Shown piece after piece: positions 44,649 through 56,196 of a stretch of DNA of 64,000 bases. Source of the DNA: Vitrella brassicaformis (lineage: Eukaryota > Sar > Vitrellaceae); the NCBI GenBank assembly GCA_001179505.1, contig CDMY01000352.1, positions 1 through 64,000 of the forward strand, given 5' to 3'. A program made the position numbers and the translations under genes. Positions within the stretch are counted from its first letter, which is position 1; each line of letters begins with the position of its first letter. A model generated the notes under the pieces. That model searched no databases and was not told where the DNA came from. It saw nothing but the letters and a program-made list of their open reading frames with translations.

Positions 44649-47600
44649 TCACCACTCATCCTCCTCGTTGTCATCGGTGGCACCACCGCCGGCCCCACCA
44701 CCACCGCCCGCGACAGGTGCGGGTGCAGGCATCACCCACCTGCGGACCTCGCCACGCTGCTCGTCTGCTGCTTGCTCCTCGGTGGGCTCGGTGCTGCTGC
44801 TGGCCATGCTGGCACTGTGGCCGTGGGAGGGGGTGGGGCCAGGCGCCTTGGGCACATAACGCTGCATACACACATATGCACAGAGAGACGCGGGGGTGGA
44901 TGGATGGATGGATGGATCGGTGCCTCTTTGTTCGTGTGTATGTGGTGCATGTGGGGTGGTGTGGTGTTTGTTCACCTGGCTGCCCCCTCTGCCACCCGGT
45001 GCGGGTGGCGGCATTCCTCCGCCCCATGAGCCGCCCCCTCCTCCTCCCCCTCCCCTGTCGCTGCTATTCCTACGGTGTCTACCGGGCCCCTTGATGTGTC
45101 TGCGATTCTGGCCCTGGCCCTCTCCACCACCACCCTGCTGCTGGTGCTGCTGTTGTTGACCTTCCGAGCCCGCCTCGTCATACATGGCGCGCTTCCACCC
45201 TTTGCCCCCTCCCCCGCCACCTCGTGTGCTCTGGTTCTGCCGCCCCCCTCCGATGAGATTGTCCTTAGCCGCCGCCTTGCGCTTCCACACCGTCTTGTGG
45301 TTGCCGCCTTGACCCTGGGCCTCACTGCCTGGCGACAATTGCTGCTGCTGCTGCTGCTGCTGCTTGGAGCCGTTCTCGTGCTGGTGCCGGAGTTGGGAAG
45401 TGGTGGGCTGGCTGTGTCTCTCTGTTGTTGTGTGGCGTGTGTTGGCCGGGAATGGAGCAGCTGCTGGGGCAGGTGCAGGTGCAGGTGCAGAGGCAGGGGA
45501 TGGGCCTGGGGTGTCTCTGCTGCTGGTGCTGCTGGTGCTGGGGATGGCGTGACGCGAGGCGGGCGAGCTCGAAGGCGAGTTCGCGTTGATGACGACCTTC
45601 ATGGCCGACCTAAACACCGCACCGGGCCTCTCGCGCGACGATCTTCCTCTCCCCCTGTCATCCCCACCACCACCACCACCGCGCCTCTCCTCTCTCTCTA
45701 TGGGGGATGAGCGCCCCTGCAGAATGGACAGCAGCTCTTTGCCCGCTTCAACGCCCTTGAGTCTGGCTCCCGTGGATGACGCCTGTGTGCTGTCGGCTGT
45801 TGTGCTGTCGTGTTGTTGCTGTTGCTGATGTTGCTGATGTTGCTGATGTTGCTGATGTTGCTGATGTGGCTGTGCGATGGGGTGTGGGGCGTTCTTTAGT
45901 GTGTCGAAGAGGCTGGGCGGGGAGACGATTGTCGGCGTGGTGTGGGAGAAGGGGATGGGCGGGATGGTCGCGCGAGAAGAATGCTGCACCCACATGACAA
46001 TGAACATGACAATGTCATGTATATGTCAAGAGAGCTGTGAGGCCTCTTCCCGTGCACACTTACCATTCCGTTGTCCCTGTCAGTGTGCCCATTCCTCCCC
46101 CCGCCCTCTTCCCCCACCCCCACCTGCTGCTCCTGCCCACGGCCCCCACCATTGCCCGCACCCTGGGCAAGTCCAGAAGTCTCACGCAACCGCTCAAGCA
46201 CAAAACTGATCCCATCGTCACCACCATGATGGTTTTCGCTTCTGGCCGCCACACCGCTCTCCTGCCCCTGGGCCTGCTGCTGCTGTGCTTGTGGGGGGAA
46301 CAACGCTGCCAATGATGGGGGCAGCTGCGCGCCGGGCGGTCGCGGCGGGGGTGCAGTCACGAGTGGCACCGTCATGGGGGCAGGGTGTGTTCGCGAGGGA
46401 ATCGACGAGCCGCTGGCCGACTGGCTGGGCGATGGGCGAGAGGAGGGGTGGGAGTGCAGGGCTGCGAAGGGGTCGTGATGGTGCGGCTGGGTGCTGGGAT
46501 GGATGTGGGCGGTGTGGGTCTCGCTGTGGTTGCGCCCCCAGGGAGGAGCATGCGTGTGGGTGTGAGTGTGCGGCCAGCCGGGCTGCGACGCGCTCGAAGA
46601 GACCGCTCTGAGGTCCCGATGGTTGTGGCCGTGGCTGCCGTCACCCCGCCCTGCCCCTCCGCTTTTGGCCATTTCCTGTGAGATGAGGTACTGGAGCATC
46701 TCGCGGCCATTCTCGTCGAGCTGGTTCAGGTGCTGCAGCAGCTGATTGTGGCTCATGTGCTGATACTGCTGATACTGCTGGTCCTGCAACTGCTGCAGGT
46801 GCTGCTGCTGCTGCTGATGCGCTTCATGGTGGCCATGGTGGGAGGGGTAGCCGTACGCCGACGAGGGCGAGTCTGGTGAGCCGGGTCGCCAGTCGATGGG
46901 TGGGGGGTGTGTCGGGGGCGGCGGGTACATGTATGGCTGCATCGCCGGGGGGCCGGCAGGGGCAGGAGGGTGGGGGTGGGGAAAGATCCCTCTCCCTGCT
47001 GCTGCTGCGGGTGCTGGAGGGGGCTGGTAGCTACTCGATGGGGGCGGGCGAGACAGCGCATCAACCTGAGGAAGGAACAGAATTAGTAGGACACACAGAG
47101 AGGGCCCGGCGCACTGTGTCTTGGGGGCGGCGCGCTGACTTTGGCTTTGAGTGCAGCGTCGGGTGTGTATCCCGCCTCCTCCATCTCACGAACGTACGCA
47201 CGAGACAGTCCTTCGTCGCCACAACTGCACACGCGCACCGCGGGGCACCCCATAGACACAACAGACGATTCCTTTGCCTCGTGTATGTGTGTGTGTGTGT
47301 GGCTGACTTGACGGCGGTAGTGAGTAAGAGGTTGTATGTCTGTGGCGCGATGGGGATGTTGGAGGCATTGAGGTCGTCCATCACCTGCACCGCCACATCC
47401 AACTGCTGATGACGCGCCGCCCTGAGAGCATTCACAAGGACACACATGCCCATGGTCATCCAAGCAAAGCATCTTAGGACTTCTCTCTGTCTGCACTGCA
47501 TATTGTGTTGTCGGGTACTCACTCCTTGAGTATTTTGACGGCCTCCTTGTTGCCGTCGATGAACCGCCGATGGTGGTCCAGATTCGCACCCGATAACGGG

Positions 47601-48965
47601 GGCGTGCCCGCATCAGCACGACCCGACACACCCGCACCCCTGACACCACCGTCTGCCGCTACCGCTCCCTCCTCTCTCTGCGTGGCGAGGGTGGTGCTGT
47701 CACCCGTCACACGCGGCTGCTTCTTCTCCTCCTTGTTGTGTATGCGGTGCACGGCCTCTCGCACCAGAGCCATCAGCACACGCTCCATCAAACTCCCGCC
47801 CTCCTCTGCTACCGGAACCTCTGCGCTTTCCACCCCAACACCAGCACCAGTATCGACCGTGGCCGTGGCTGTGGCTGCTGCAGTAGGTGGTGGGGGTGGG
47901 GGTGGGGGAGGTATGGCGTCGGCGACTCCGTGCTGCTGCTGCTGCTGCTGCTGTGGCGGTGGGGGCGGCAGTTGTGTGACGGGTTTGCCGACGTTGTGTA
48001 CTTTGCGTAGGGTGGACCGGGAAGGGGACCCTGCCAGAGGGATGGGCGGCGGGGGCTGGGTGGGCAGTGCCGGCAGGGCACCCAGAAACTGACATACATG
48101 AGGAGGACAAGAGAAGAAAGAAACGTATGAGAGAGAGAAAGGGTCTCTGTGTGCTGTGCTGTGCTGTGTTGTGTTGCGTACCTCTGATGGAATGACTTGT
48201 GGCTGTGGCGACCCGACAGACGGTGCCGTCCGTGACTCCAACATCGCCTCTACGCTGTCCTCCCCCTCAATATGCAGATGACGCCCCTTAGAAACACCAG
48301 CAGCAGGCGCAAGACTTGCCGCGGCCGCCTCCAGCGGCCCCCTGACGTCCAAACCGCCCATCCTCTCCATAATCGCATCCACCCCAGCAACGCCACCGAT
48401 CCCAACACCCTCATCATGGCCACCATCCAAGGGCGTCGCGTGTGTGAGCACCGATGTGCTATCAGCAGCCACGAGAGGGGGCTGCGTATGCACCACGGGC
48501 AACGGCAATGGCGCCAGTGGTGCAGGCGCTGCCGTTGCTTGTGTGGGTGATTGAGTGTCGACTGGAGGTGCCGGTGCCGGTGCCGGTGCTGGCGGGGGTG
48601 GGGGAGGAGGGGGCGGCGGGTGTGCGGGGCACGGAACCGGGGATATCACCGACGGCGGGGCCGCCGAGGGCATCCCGAACTGGTGCGCCTGCATCACCGG
48701 CAGCCAACCTTGCTGCTGAATTAATTGCACAGACACACCACACACCACCCACAGATTCACAGATTGATTCACAAGTTCCATGCGTTTGTGGTTATGGGTA
48801 CCTTACCTCCATGGCTGGTTTGGTGTTCTGTTTGGTGGTCTGTTTGGCGGATCGGTCGTTGCGGCGAGAGGGCCTGGCGCCACGGGTGGCGGGAGAGCCT
48901 GGACCTGCCGCATTGGGGGCCGAGGGCGAGAAGGGATGCCGACCCTCATAACTGACATGGGCATA

Positions 48966-49000
<35 letters not shown>

Positions 49001-50042
49001 GGATACCCAACGCGCACAAGACAAGATTCTCCCCTCCCCCTGTTTGTTTGTTTGTGGATGGATTGCGTTGCGTGTGTTGTGTACCCCACCCTCTCTGTTG
49101 CTCGGCGAGTCTTCGCATCCCTGCCCGGGCCGGATCAAAGACGAGCTTGATGCCGTCGGCGCCAGGCGGCCGCTCGCCAGACAATTCACCCAGCTATAAA
49201 CGCGCGGCGCACACACATAGCATACAAGGAGGGGATCACCCATTCACCCACCTACTTACCATGCTCCTCCGCACCCGCAGCATGGTGTGCACAGAGTAGC
49301 GGCATTCCCTCTCCCTCTCCCGCCCCATCACGGCCGTCCGTGAGGGCGGCAGCAGCCCGTACGCCGTCGGCGGCCGACTGGGAGGCAACGGCATCCCCCT
49401 CCCAGCCCCCATCGGAGGACGCGCCACCGAATGCGTCGTATGTGTGGGGGGCCGGCGGGGCGGCATTTGGGCAGCGGCAAGAGGGAGGGTGGGCGTGCCG
49501 CCACGGGGTGAGATGAAGGCCGGGTCGGCGGTATGATGCTGTTGCTGCTGCTGATGCTGCTGATGGTGCTGTCTGGGGTGGTGGTCACGGTGAGGGTCTT
49601 CTCGGCGGCTGGCGTGGTTGTTATCTTTCTTGGTCTTCTTCTCTTTGCCACTGGCGCGTTGCGAGGCTCTGTCAGATTGTCGCTGCTGCCGCGGCCGGCC
49701 CGACACCACAAACCACACCAACGCGCATATCTGCAGCCAGACGAACAAACGCCGACAAGACAACACACCACACCATACCAGCGAAGAAGCCTGGACAGAT
49801 CTCTCCATCCATCTCTGCATCCTATCCATGAGTGTGTGCGCATCTTCCACCCACATGGATGAGCGAGTGGATGAGCTGAGTATTGCTTTGCTTACCAGCG
49901 GCACGGCGATTCGGATGACCCATACGATGATGTTCATGACCTGCATCGTCTGGCTGCTGTGTGTGTGGCCGCCGCCGTCCTCCGTTGCCACGGCGCCATC
50001 GCCCGGTCCGCCTGGCGCAAAGTATGAAGAACCCCCATCCAT
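44649..50042 (-). CDS. Membrane-anchored PPR protein with very long Gln/Pro/Gly-rich low-complexity regions
   Basis: About eleven exons join in phase: 49896-50042, 49260-49730, 49090-49193, about 48809-48951, 48181-48716, 47522-48090, about 47293-47420, 47139-47226, 46064-47064, 44978-45985 and 44649-44861, for roughly 1,450 aa. The N-terminus has a single membrane segment (VMNIIVWVIRIAVPL joined to ICALVWFVVSG), then a basic stretch. The central exons carry two pentatricopeptide-like motifs: AVKILKEAARHQQLDVAVQV with NIPIAPQTYNLLLTTAVKS, and GLSRAYVREMEEAGYTPDAA. Around them are poly-Pro, poly-Gln (HQQHQQ, QQQQQQQQ), His-rich and RGG/Gly-rich tracts typical of RNA-binding, phase-separating proteins. 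It ends in an acidic tail, NEEDEW-like. Probable role: tethering or regulating RNA at a membrane (organelle surface or ER). The first ATG in frame is used. Confidence 0.7.
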
Positions 50043-51634
50043 TTCCTCCACAAACGACACGCAGCCGTCCGTCACAACACCGTAACGACTTGGCGCAGAA
50101 TGGAACGCACTTTCTCGGATCTTCGAAGAAATTTACGGGGGTGAAGGGGGTTCGTGAGGTGTATCGGGATTGGTTAATTCACTTTTTTTCCCATAATTGG
50201 TTAATTCACTTTTTTTCCCATAATTGGTTAATTCACTGAATTAGTGGTCACATTTGTCCGGGCAGCACGCACGCCACGCCACGCCATGCCGTGTACGCCA
50301 AGTCATGCCATGCCATGCCGACTCGGGAAGATTAAACCCTCCACACAGCCTCCACAGCGCAGGCACACAGACATGCGCACCACACCACACCACACCATGA
50401 TACGGCAGCACGACAGAGAGAGAGGGAGAGAGAGAGAGAGAGAGAGTGCGCTGGGTGGGGTCGGTGGGTGGGCGGGGGCAGGAAGGCAGCTGTGCCAGCA
50501 GGCAGCCTCTCTTCTGCGGCTCTCTCTGGAGCCACGAGCCACTGTGCGCTGCCTGCCTGCCTGTCTATCATATGCCCCACCATGGGGTGGGGGTTGCTAG
50601 GCTAGATCAAGTCGTTCGCCCGGCGCGCGTGTGATCCACTGATGAATGATGAACAGATGGATGTAACGGATGCGTTAGGCATTGGATGGAAAAACCTCAC
50701 GGAGGCAGACAGACAGACAGACAGATGTCACCCATCCCAAAAGCAAATGCAAACAAACGGTTTGTCTGTCTGTGTTTGTCTGTGCGGCTCCCAGACCACC
50801 CTTCCCCCCCGGCCTCCATCTCTCCTCCCGTCGTCTCAGCTGCCTGGCTGCCATCCTATCATATCTTTCTCTGGCCGGGCCGGCACTGGCAATGACATAG
50901 GCAACAAGGGAGAGAGGGAGGGAGGGAGGGAGGGAGGGAGAGCATAGCGATGTGGGAAAAACACCATAGACGTAACAGACAGATAGATGGATGGATGCAG
51001 TGGCCTTGTGTGTCTGCTGGTGTGTCGTTCATAACCACAATCAGTCAGTCAATCGACAGTACATCATCCCATCCACTGCCAGTCAGTCAGTCAGTCAGTC
51101 TTGAGTCAGTCATCCCATCCTGTAGCTCAGTGGGCAGTGCGGTGGGGGTGTGTGGGGGTCACTCGAGAACAGGATGGTAGGTACGAGGCTGCTGGGTAGC
51201 TGTACACTCGTCAAGACAGACAGGCAGAGAGGATCTGGCAGACAGACAGACAGGGAGAGGGAGGAAGACAGGCAAGCACCGGTCCGTTCATTCGTATGCA
51301 AATTAGATAGATAGATGTGTGTCGGTAGGTATGCAAAACCATCCTCTTGGCCAGGCCATGTAGTGGTTGGTCACACAGACAGAAAATGCGCTGCGCTGCG
51401 TTGCCTTCACAACAACAAGGAGTGGCGGGTGATGTGGCGAGGCAGTGTGTGTGTGATGGTGCCCCCGTGTATGTGTTGCCCATGTGGCTCTACAGGTGCC
51501 CATCCCATCCCATCCCCCCACCCATCCCGCACCCACAGGCACTAAGCTACAAAGGAAGGAAGAGACCAGTATGCAGCCGGCCATCCATCCATCCATCCAG
51601 CTGAGCCTCCCCGCAGCCAGCCATTCACACACAT
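50043..51634. other. Intergenic, low complexity, ends at assembly gap
   Basis: Contains an AT-rich tandem repeat (50169-50237), a (GA)n tract at about 50415-50446, GGGA repeats near 50910-50940 and CAGTCAGT repeats near 51080. No gene seen. Confidence 0.7.
50169..50237. repeat. 27-base AT-rich tandem repeat, 2.5 units
   Basis: Units starting ATTGGTTAATTCAC begin at 50169, 50196 and 50223; the first two are identical. The local AT content is sharply higher than its surroundings. Confidence 0.9.
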
Positions 51635-51934
51635 NNNNNNNNNNNNNNNNNNNNNNNNNNNNNNNNNNNNNNNNNNNNNNNNNNNNNNNNNNNNNNNNNN
51701 NNNNNNNNNNNNNNNNNNNNNNNNNNNNNNNNNNNNNNNNNNNNNNNNNNNNNNNNNNNNNNNNNNNNNNNNNNNNNNNNNNNNNNNNNNNNNNNNNNNN
51801 NNNNNNNNNNNNNNNNNNNNNNNNNNNNNNNNNNNNNNNNNNNNNNNNNNNNNNNNNNNNNNNNNNNNNNNNNNNNNNNNNNNNNNNNNNNNNNNNNNNN
51901 NNNNNNNNNNNNNNNNNNNNNNNNNNNNNNNNNN
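51635..51934. other. Assembly gap, 300 N
   Basis: Exactly 300 undetermined bases. It probably hides the last exon end of the PP2C gene and part of its 3' flank. Confidence 1.
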
Positions 51935-54412
51935 GGGGTGGGGGAGGAGGGGAGGGCGAGTAACCGTCGACGGTGCAGACTGATGGATGGCCTGGGGCGC
52001 ATCTCGCCGCACCTGGTCACTCACTCCTTCAGGCTTTATTGGACGAGACTGGGGGATTCAGATAAATAACCTGTACGCAGCCCAGCCACACCGCCGGCAG
52101 ACAGACAGACAGACAGACGATGAGATGTCGCGGAAGGACCAGACCAGTGGAGTGGGGGTGGGGGGTGGGGTGAGTGCGGTGCCTTTCGCTCACTTGCACG
52201 GTTATGTCGTCGACCACGTTGCCCTCCTCCGCCACCCACCTGTCAAACGAACGCCACACAACACAACACAAGACAAGACAAGACAAGATGCAAGAGCAGC
52301 TAGATTAGATAGATGTGTGATAAGGTGTGTGTGTTGTGTTGTTTCACAAACCGTTTCCATGACTCTCCGGCGAGTGTCTCGGCGGCCTCCTGGACGTTCT
52401 TGATGGGCCTGCTGGCGACCATGTCGACGGCCTCCTGGGAGGAAATGAACTCCCACACGCCGTCGCTGCACATGATGATGAACTGGTCCTTGGAAGGGTC
52501 AAGATTGTACACTGATTGATGGACGCACCCACATCATGTCATGTGGTGTGGTGGATTGGATTGGATTGTGCGAATGGTCTGGTCCGTGTGTGTGTGTGAT
52601 CTGTTCTCTTCTGTTCTGTACATGTGATCTCTGGTTCGGCGATGACCCCTGCTGATGAGCCGACAGTGTCACCCAACGCTCTGATATACACACACAGACA
52701 GACAGAGAGAGAGGGAGACACACATATGAGACACACAGGGGAATGCAATGCGTGTGTTGTGTTGTGTTGTCGGGTCGGTGGGGCCGGGGCAGGGAGGGGA
52801 GGGGAGGTGCCCACCTAGACATGGCGAGTCCGGGGTAGAGTTTGCCCTTGACGAACACGCGATACGGAATGTCGCCCTCCAACCGGCGAACCTGACCACC
52901 TGCACACAAAAACAGAGACACAGACACGCACGGGCGTCGTTCTGGGGCATTCTAGTCAGAGGTGTGTGTGTGTGTGTGTACCTGATGCGACGATTCTTTT
53001 CTTCTCAGCCTCCAGGTTGGGCTTGTGGTCGTTGGTCAGATCCACAGCCCACACGCGACGAGCTGAAGCAACAAACACACACACACACACATACACACAC
53101 ACACTCCTTATTAGAGCCAGGCTACCCACAGCCAGCACGCACACACACACCTGTGAAATGGTTGTCACCTTTTTGGTCTACTTTGCCGAGTACGCATCTG
53201 GAGTCGCCGACGTGGGCCACCCACAGCTTGTGCTCACTCATGCGGTGCAGCGCCACAGTGGCGGTGCTCCCGCTCAACGTGCAGTCGAACCGACCCGTCG
53301 CAGCCGTCTGCTCCAACAACTTGTGCACCTGCAAAACCAAACACACACACACACACACACGTCGCCACACGTGAAAGAGGGGGAGGGGGGGGCACGGGGC
53401 GTGTGTGTTGTGTGTGTATGATGGGATGGATGGTAGGGAGCGACCTGTAGGAATGCGTATCTGAGTGCGGCTTTAGGGTCTGTCTGGAAGTTGGAGTGGC
53501 CGCAGACGAGCTTGGGGATGTGCTGCTGCACGAAATGCGACACGTCATGGCCGTACGGGCCGTGACCTACACACACACACACACACACACGATCACACAC
53601 ACATGTGAGCACAGGGCGGGGCGGGCATGCACATAATCCAGTGTCCATCGACTTGACTGTCTGTCTGACTGTCTGTCTGCCTGTCTGTCTGTCTGGCTGA
53701 CCGTCAAACACGCCATACAAGGCCCAGTCCCCCATCCTGACACACACACAGACAGACACGGCAAGGCAAGACCAGGAAAAGATATGTCGTCCCATCCATC
53801 CCACATCTCAGCTGTCTGTCTGTCTGTCTATGTGAACGAGCCGAGCCCTACAACCGACCTGTAGATGAAGAAGTCGTCCTGGTTGGGCGACTCGGGTTTG
53901 AGCCCCTTCCTGCAGGCGTACCCCACACCCACGTCGCCAAACGACATACCGTCACCGCGCAGCTCCTGCATCTTGTTCTGATGAGATGAGATAGATGAAC
54001 CAAACACATAGCAACACATACCAACAAACACACCGTCAAATCATCAACCAACCCACACCTCCCTCTCTCTGCTCACATCGAATCCCCTCTGGACTCCATT
54101 GGACGGCGCGCCCGAGACGGAGAGGCGTCTGCCCGTGTTGGCGAACTGGCCCATCCAGTTCTGGTCGCCCACCTTGTCGGGCGCCGGTGTGGCCTCGGTC
54201 TGGTGGTTGCTGGAGGCCATGGTGCTGCCATTGCCCTCGAGTGGCGGCAGCTGCGTCCCCACCGAACCGCGAGGCTCCTCTTCGTCAGACGAGACGGGCC
54301 GCGCCTCGCTGGACTGGCTCACCGACAGCCGCCGTCTGCGGTCGGCAATGCGCTTGCCGGCGGCGTCATCGGTGACGTCGTCCGTGGCGCTCTTGCTGCC
54401 GCAACTACCCAT
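51935..54412 (-). CDS. PP2C-type protein phosphatase, predicted N-myristoylated
   Basis: Eleven exons: 54077-54412, 53859-53977, 53702-53736, 53445-53566, 53169-53328, 52982-53062, 52815-52899, 52622-52680, 52352-52511, 52194-52239 and a last one from 52012 into the gap. The first ten join in phase to 401 aa. MGSCGSKS at the start is a myristoylation plus palmitoylation signal. A disordered ~110-residue N-terminus precedes the catalytic core: GVGYACRKG, SPNQDDFF, YGVFDGHGPYGHDV, LSGSTATVALH, VAHVGDSRCVLG, LTNDHKPN, GLAMSRALGD, FIIMCSDGVWEF, EEGNVVDDITVQ. All metal-binding Asp residues (DGHG, SDG, DDIT) are present, so it should be an active Ser/Thr phosphatase at a membrane. An in-frame ATG further upstream (54637) would add 75 residues but bury the lipidation signal. 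The C-terminus is lost in the gap. Confidence 0.92.
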
Positions 54413-54700
54413 ACTAGCACCCAGGGTCCCTGAAGCCGGTGGTGCCGCACCGCCGACGGTCTTCCGCTTGGGTTTGGCCCGTGCTGGCGTCTGCACGGGA
54501 AGATGCGATAGGGTCCTCTTCTTCAACTGCCGATGAGACAAAATCTTGAACGACGGGGGAAGGGACGCAACGCGGCTGAGCAGGCCGCGTGACGACCTCA
54601 CAGCAGCACGGCAGGGGGCGGGAGAGCCGAGCCTCACTGGAAATGTGCCAAACGACTGCCTCCGAACCCTCTACGCCAAAATCGCAACCATCGCCACTCG

Positions 54701-54743
54701 AGCTCGCAGATTTAAATGGTTTCGCCCACGCCCTAAGAACCCT
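54701..54743. promoter_or_regulatory. AGCTCGCA octamer and CCCTAAGAACCCT box
   Basis: AGCTCGCA lies at 54701-54708 and CCCTAAGAACCCT at 54731-54743, between the PP2C start (54412, -) and the coiled-coil gene start (54763, +). This is the same pair of elements as at 128-186 and 42342-42366. Confidence 0.45.
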
Positions 54744-54762
54744 GAGCAGAGGAGGCCCATGC

Positions 54763-56196
54763 ATGGCAGGAGCGGGTGAGCCCAACACCAAGAAGGTGTC
54801 GGCATGGATGAGCCGATACAAGAAAAACAATGCCGTGCTGGACACCCTCACTGAGCAGGTGGAGAGGCTCCGTACCCAGGTCCACAAGATGGAGCGGGAG
54901 GTGCTGGCAGGCGAAACAGAATACGGCAGAGAGGTAAGGGTGAGGGAGGGGAGGAAAAGACAACAAATGCGACAAATAAATGGGCGAGGAGTGCCGTGCC
55001 TGCTGGATTTCGTGTCCAGGTGAATCTCATCCTGCAAGACCTCAAGCGGCGCTCAGAGGAGGCACGGGTACGCTCCTTGACTTAGAGACGCTCCTTGGTC
55101 ATTCGGCCGCGCAGGCTGTTCTCTCTGCGTGTGCATGTGTGTGTTAGGAGCAGCTGCAAATAGAGAAGGAGAAGAACACGGCCGTGGCGCGTCAGGTGGC
55201 CGAGGGCCGCAAGGCCAAGCTCTCATTGCAGAAGCAGTGGGAGTCGCTCGAAGTCGACTATGCCAAGAAGCGCGGCCTGTACGAGAAGCGTGTGCAGGAG
55301 AAGGAGGCCCTGGACAAGCAGATAGAGGCCCTCAGCCACAAGCTCGAGAACCTGGCGCTGCAGAAGGCCAAGTGCCAGGCCGAGTTGGCACAGCTGCGCG
55401 AAGACAGACAGCTGGAACAGTCATTCCTCGGTCGGTGAACAAACACGGATGCACCGCTTTAAGCTGCATCAATCACTTGTGTGGATGAATGGTGTCGTGT
55501 GTGTGGATCGGATCACCAGATGTGCGCAACACGGAGATTCGTCTGTTGTCGGATACCCTGACGTCCACCCAGCACGCATCGACCCTCCACAACGTGCGCC
55601 ACCCGCTACACCTCGACCCCGCCCTCACAGACGCCTACGAGCACAACATGCACCTCCCACCACCCGCCTCGCACCACCACCAGCAGGGCGATGACCACAT
55701 CGATCCCGAGCACATCGACCTGGACGACGAGAGTGCGTGTGATGATGACGATCATGACTCGGGCATCCCCCACGCCGTCGGTGCGCCCAGCGGGCCTCTC
55801 GACACCATCCCAGAACTTAGCGAGGATCCTTCCAACACGGTCACACCCGCCCGGCACACCCCGGCAGATCGCCTGTTGCTGCCCCCTGCCGGCTCGCTCT
55901 CACTCATGCGTCAACAGGGTGTTGGGCAAGACATGGCGGCCGTCGGCACCCCACCGGCCCCCGTGTTGATGATGTGTGAGGGTGGTGTTGGCTGCTCGGG
56001 CAGCAACGAGGTCGAGGACGGCAGCAACGAGGCTGTGCAGGGTGAGTCGCCCGAGTGTGTTGATTTGGGTTCGCCTGTGCCGCCGGAGGTGTCGGCGATG
56101 CCCACACACATGCCGGGCGAGATGGCGATTGGAGCACAGCAGGCAGGAGGCGTGGGAGGCGGCCAGGGGGCGCGGCGAGAGGTGCAGATGCAGTGA
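54763..56196 (+). CDS. Coiled-coil protein with acidic disordered tail, unknown function
   Basis: Four exons (54763-54933, 55020-55067, 55148-55430, 55520-56196) join in phase to about 392 aa. Residues 1-165 form an almost continuous heptad-type coiled coil (LDTLTEQVERLRTQVHKMER, then LQIEKEKNTAVARQVAEG, EALDKQIEALSHKLENLALQ). A short ordered stretch (DVRNTEIRLLSDTLTSTQHA) follows, then an acidic, His/Pro/Gly-rich tail with DDESACDDDDHDSG. There are no membrane segments. Long coiled coils of this kind occur in cytoskeletal, centrosomal or flagellar-rootlet proteins, but I see no diagnostic motif. It is a head-to-head partner of the PP2C gene. Confidence 0.75.

Noticed and set aside
45075-45710. 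Long plus-strand open frame opposite the PPR gene
   Set aside because: It is a shadow of poly-Gln/Gly/Pro coding DNA on the minus strand (Leu/Cys/Gly runs), with no splice logic of its own.
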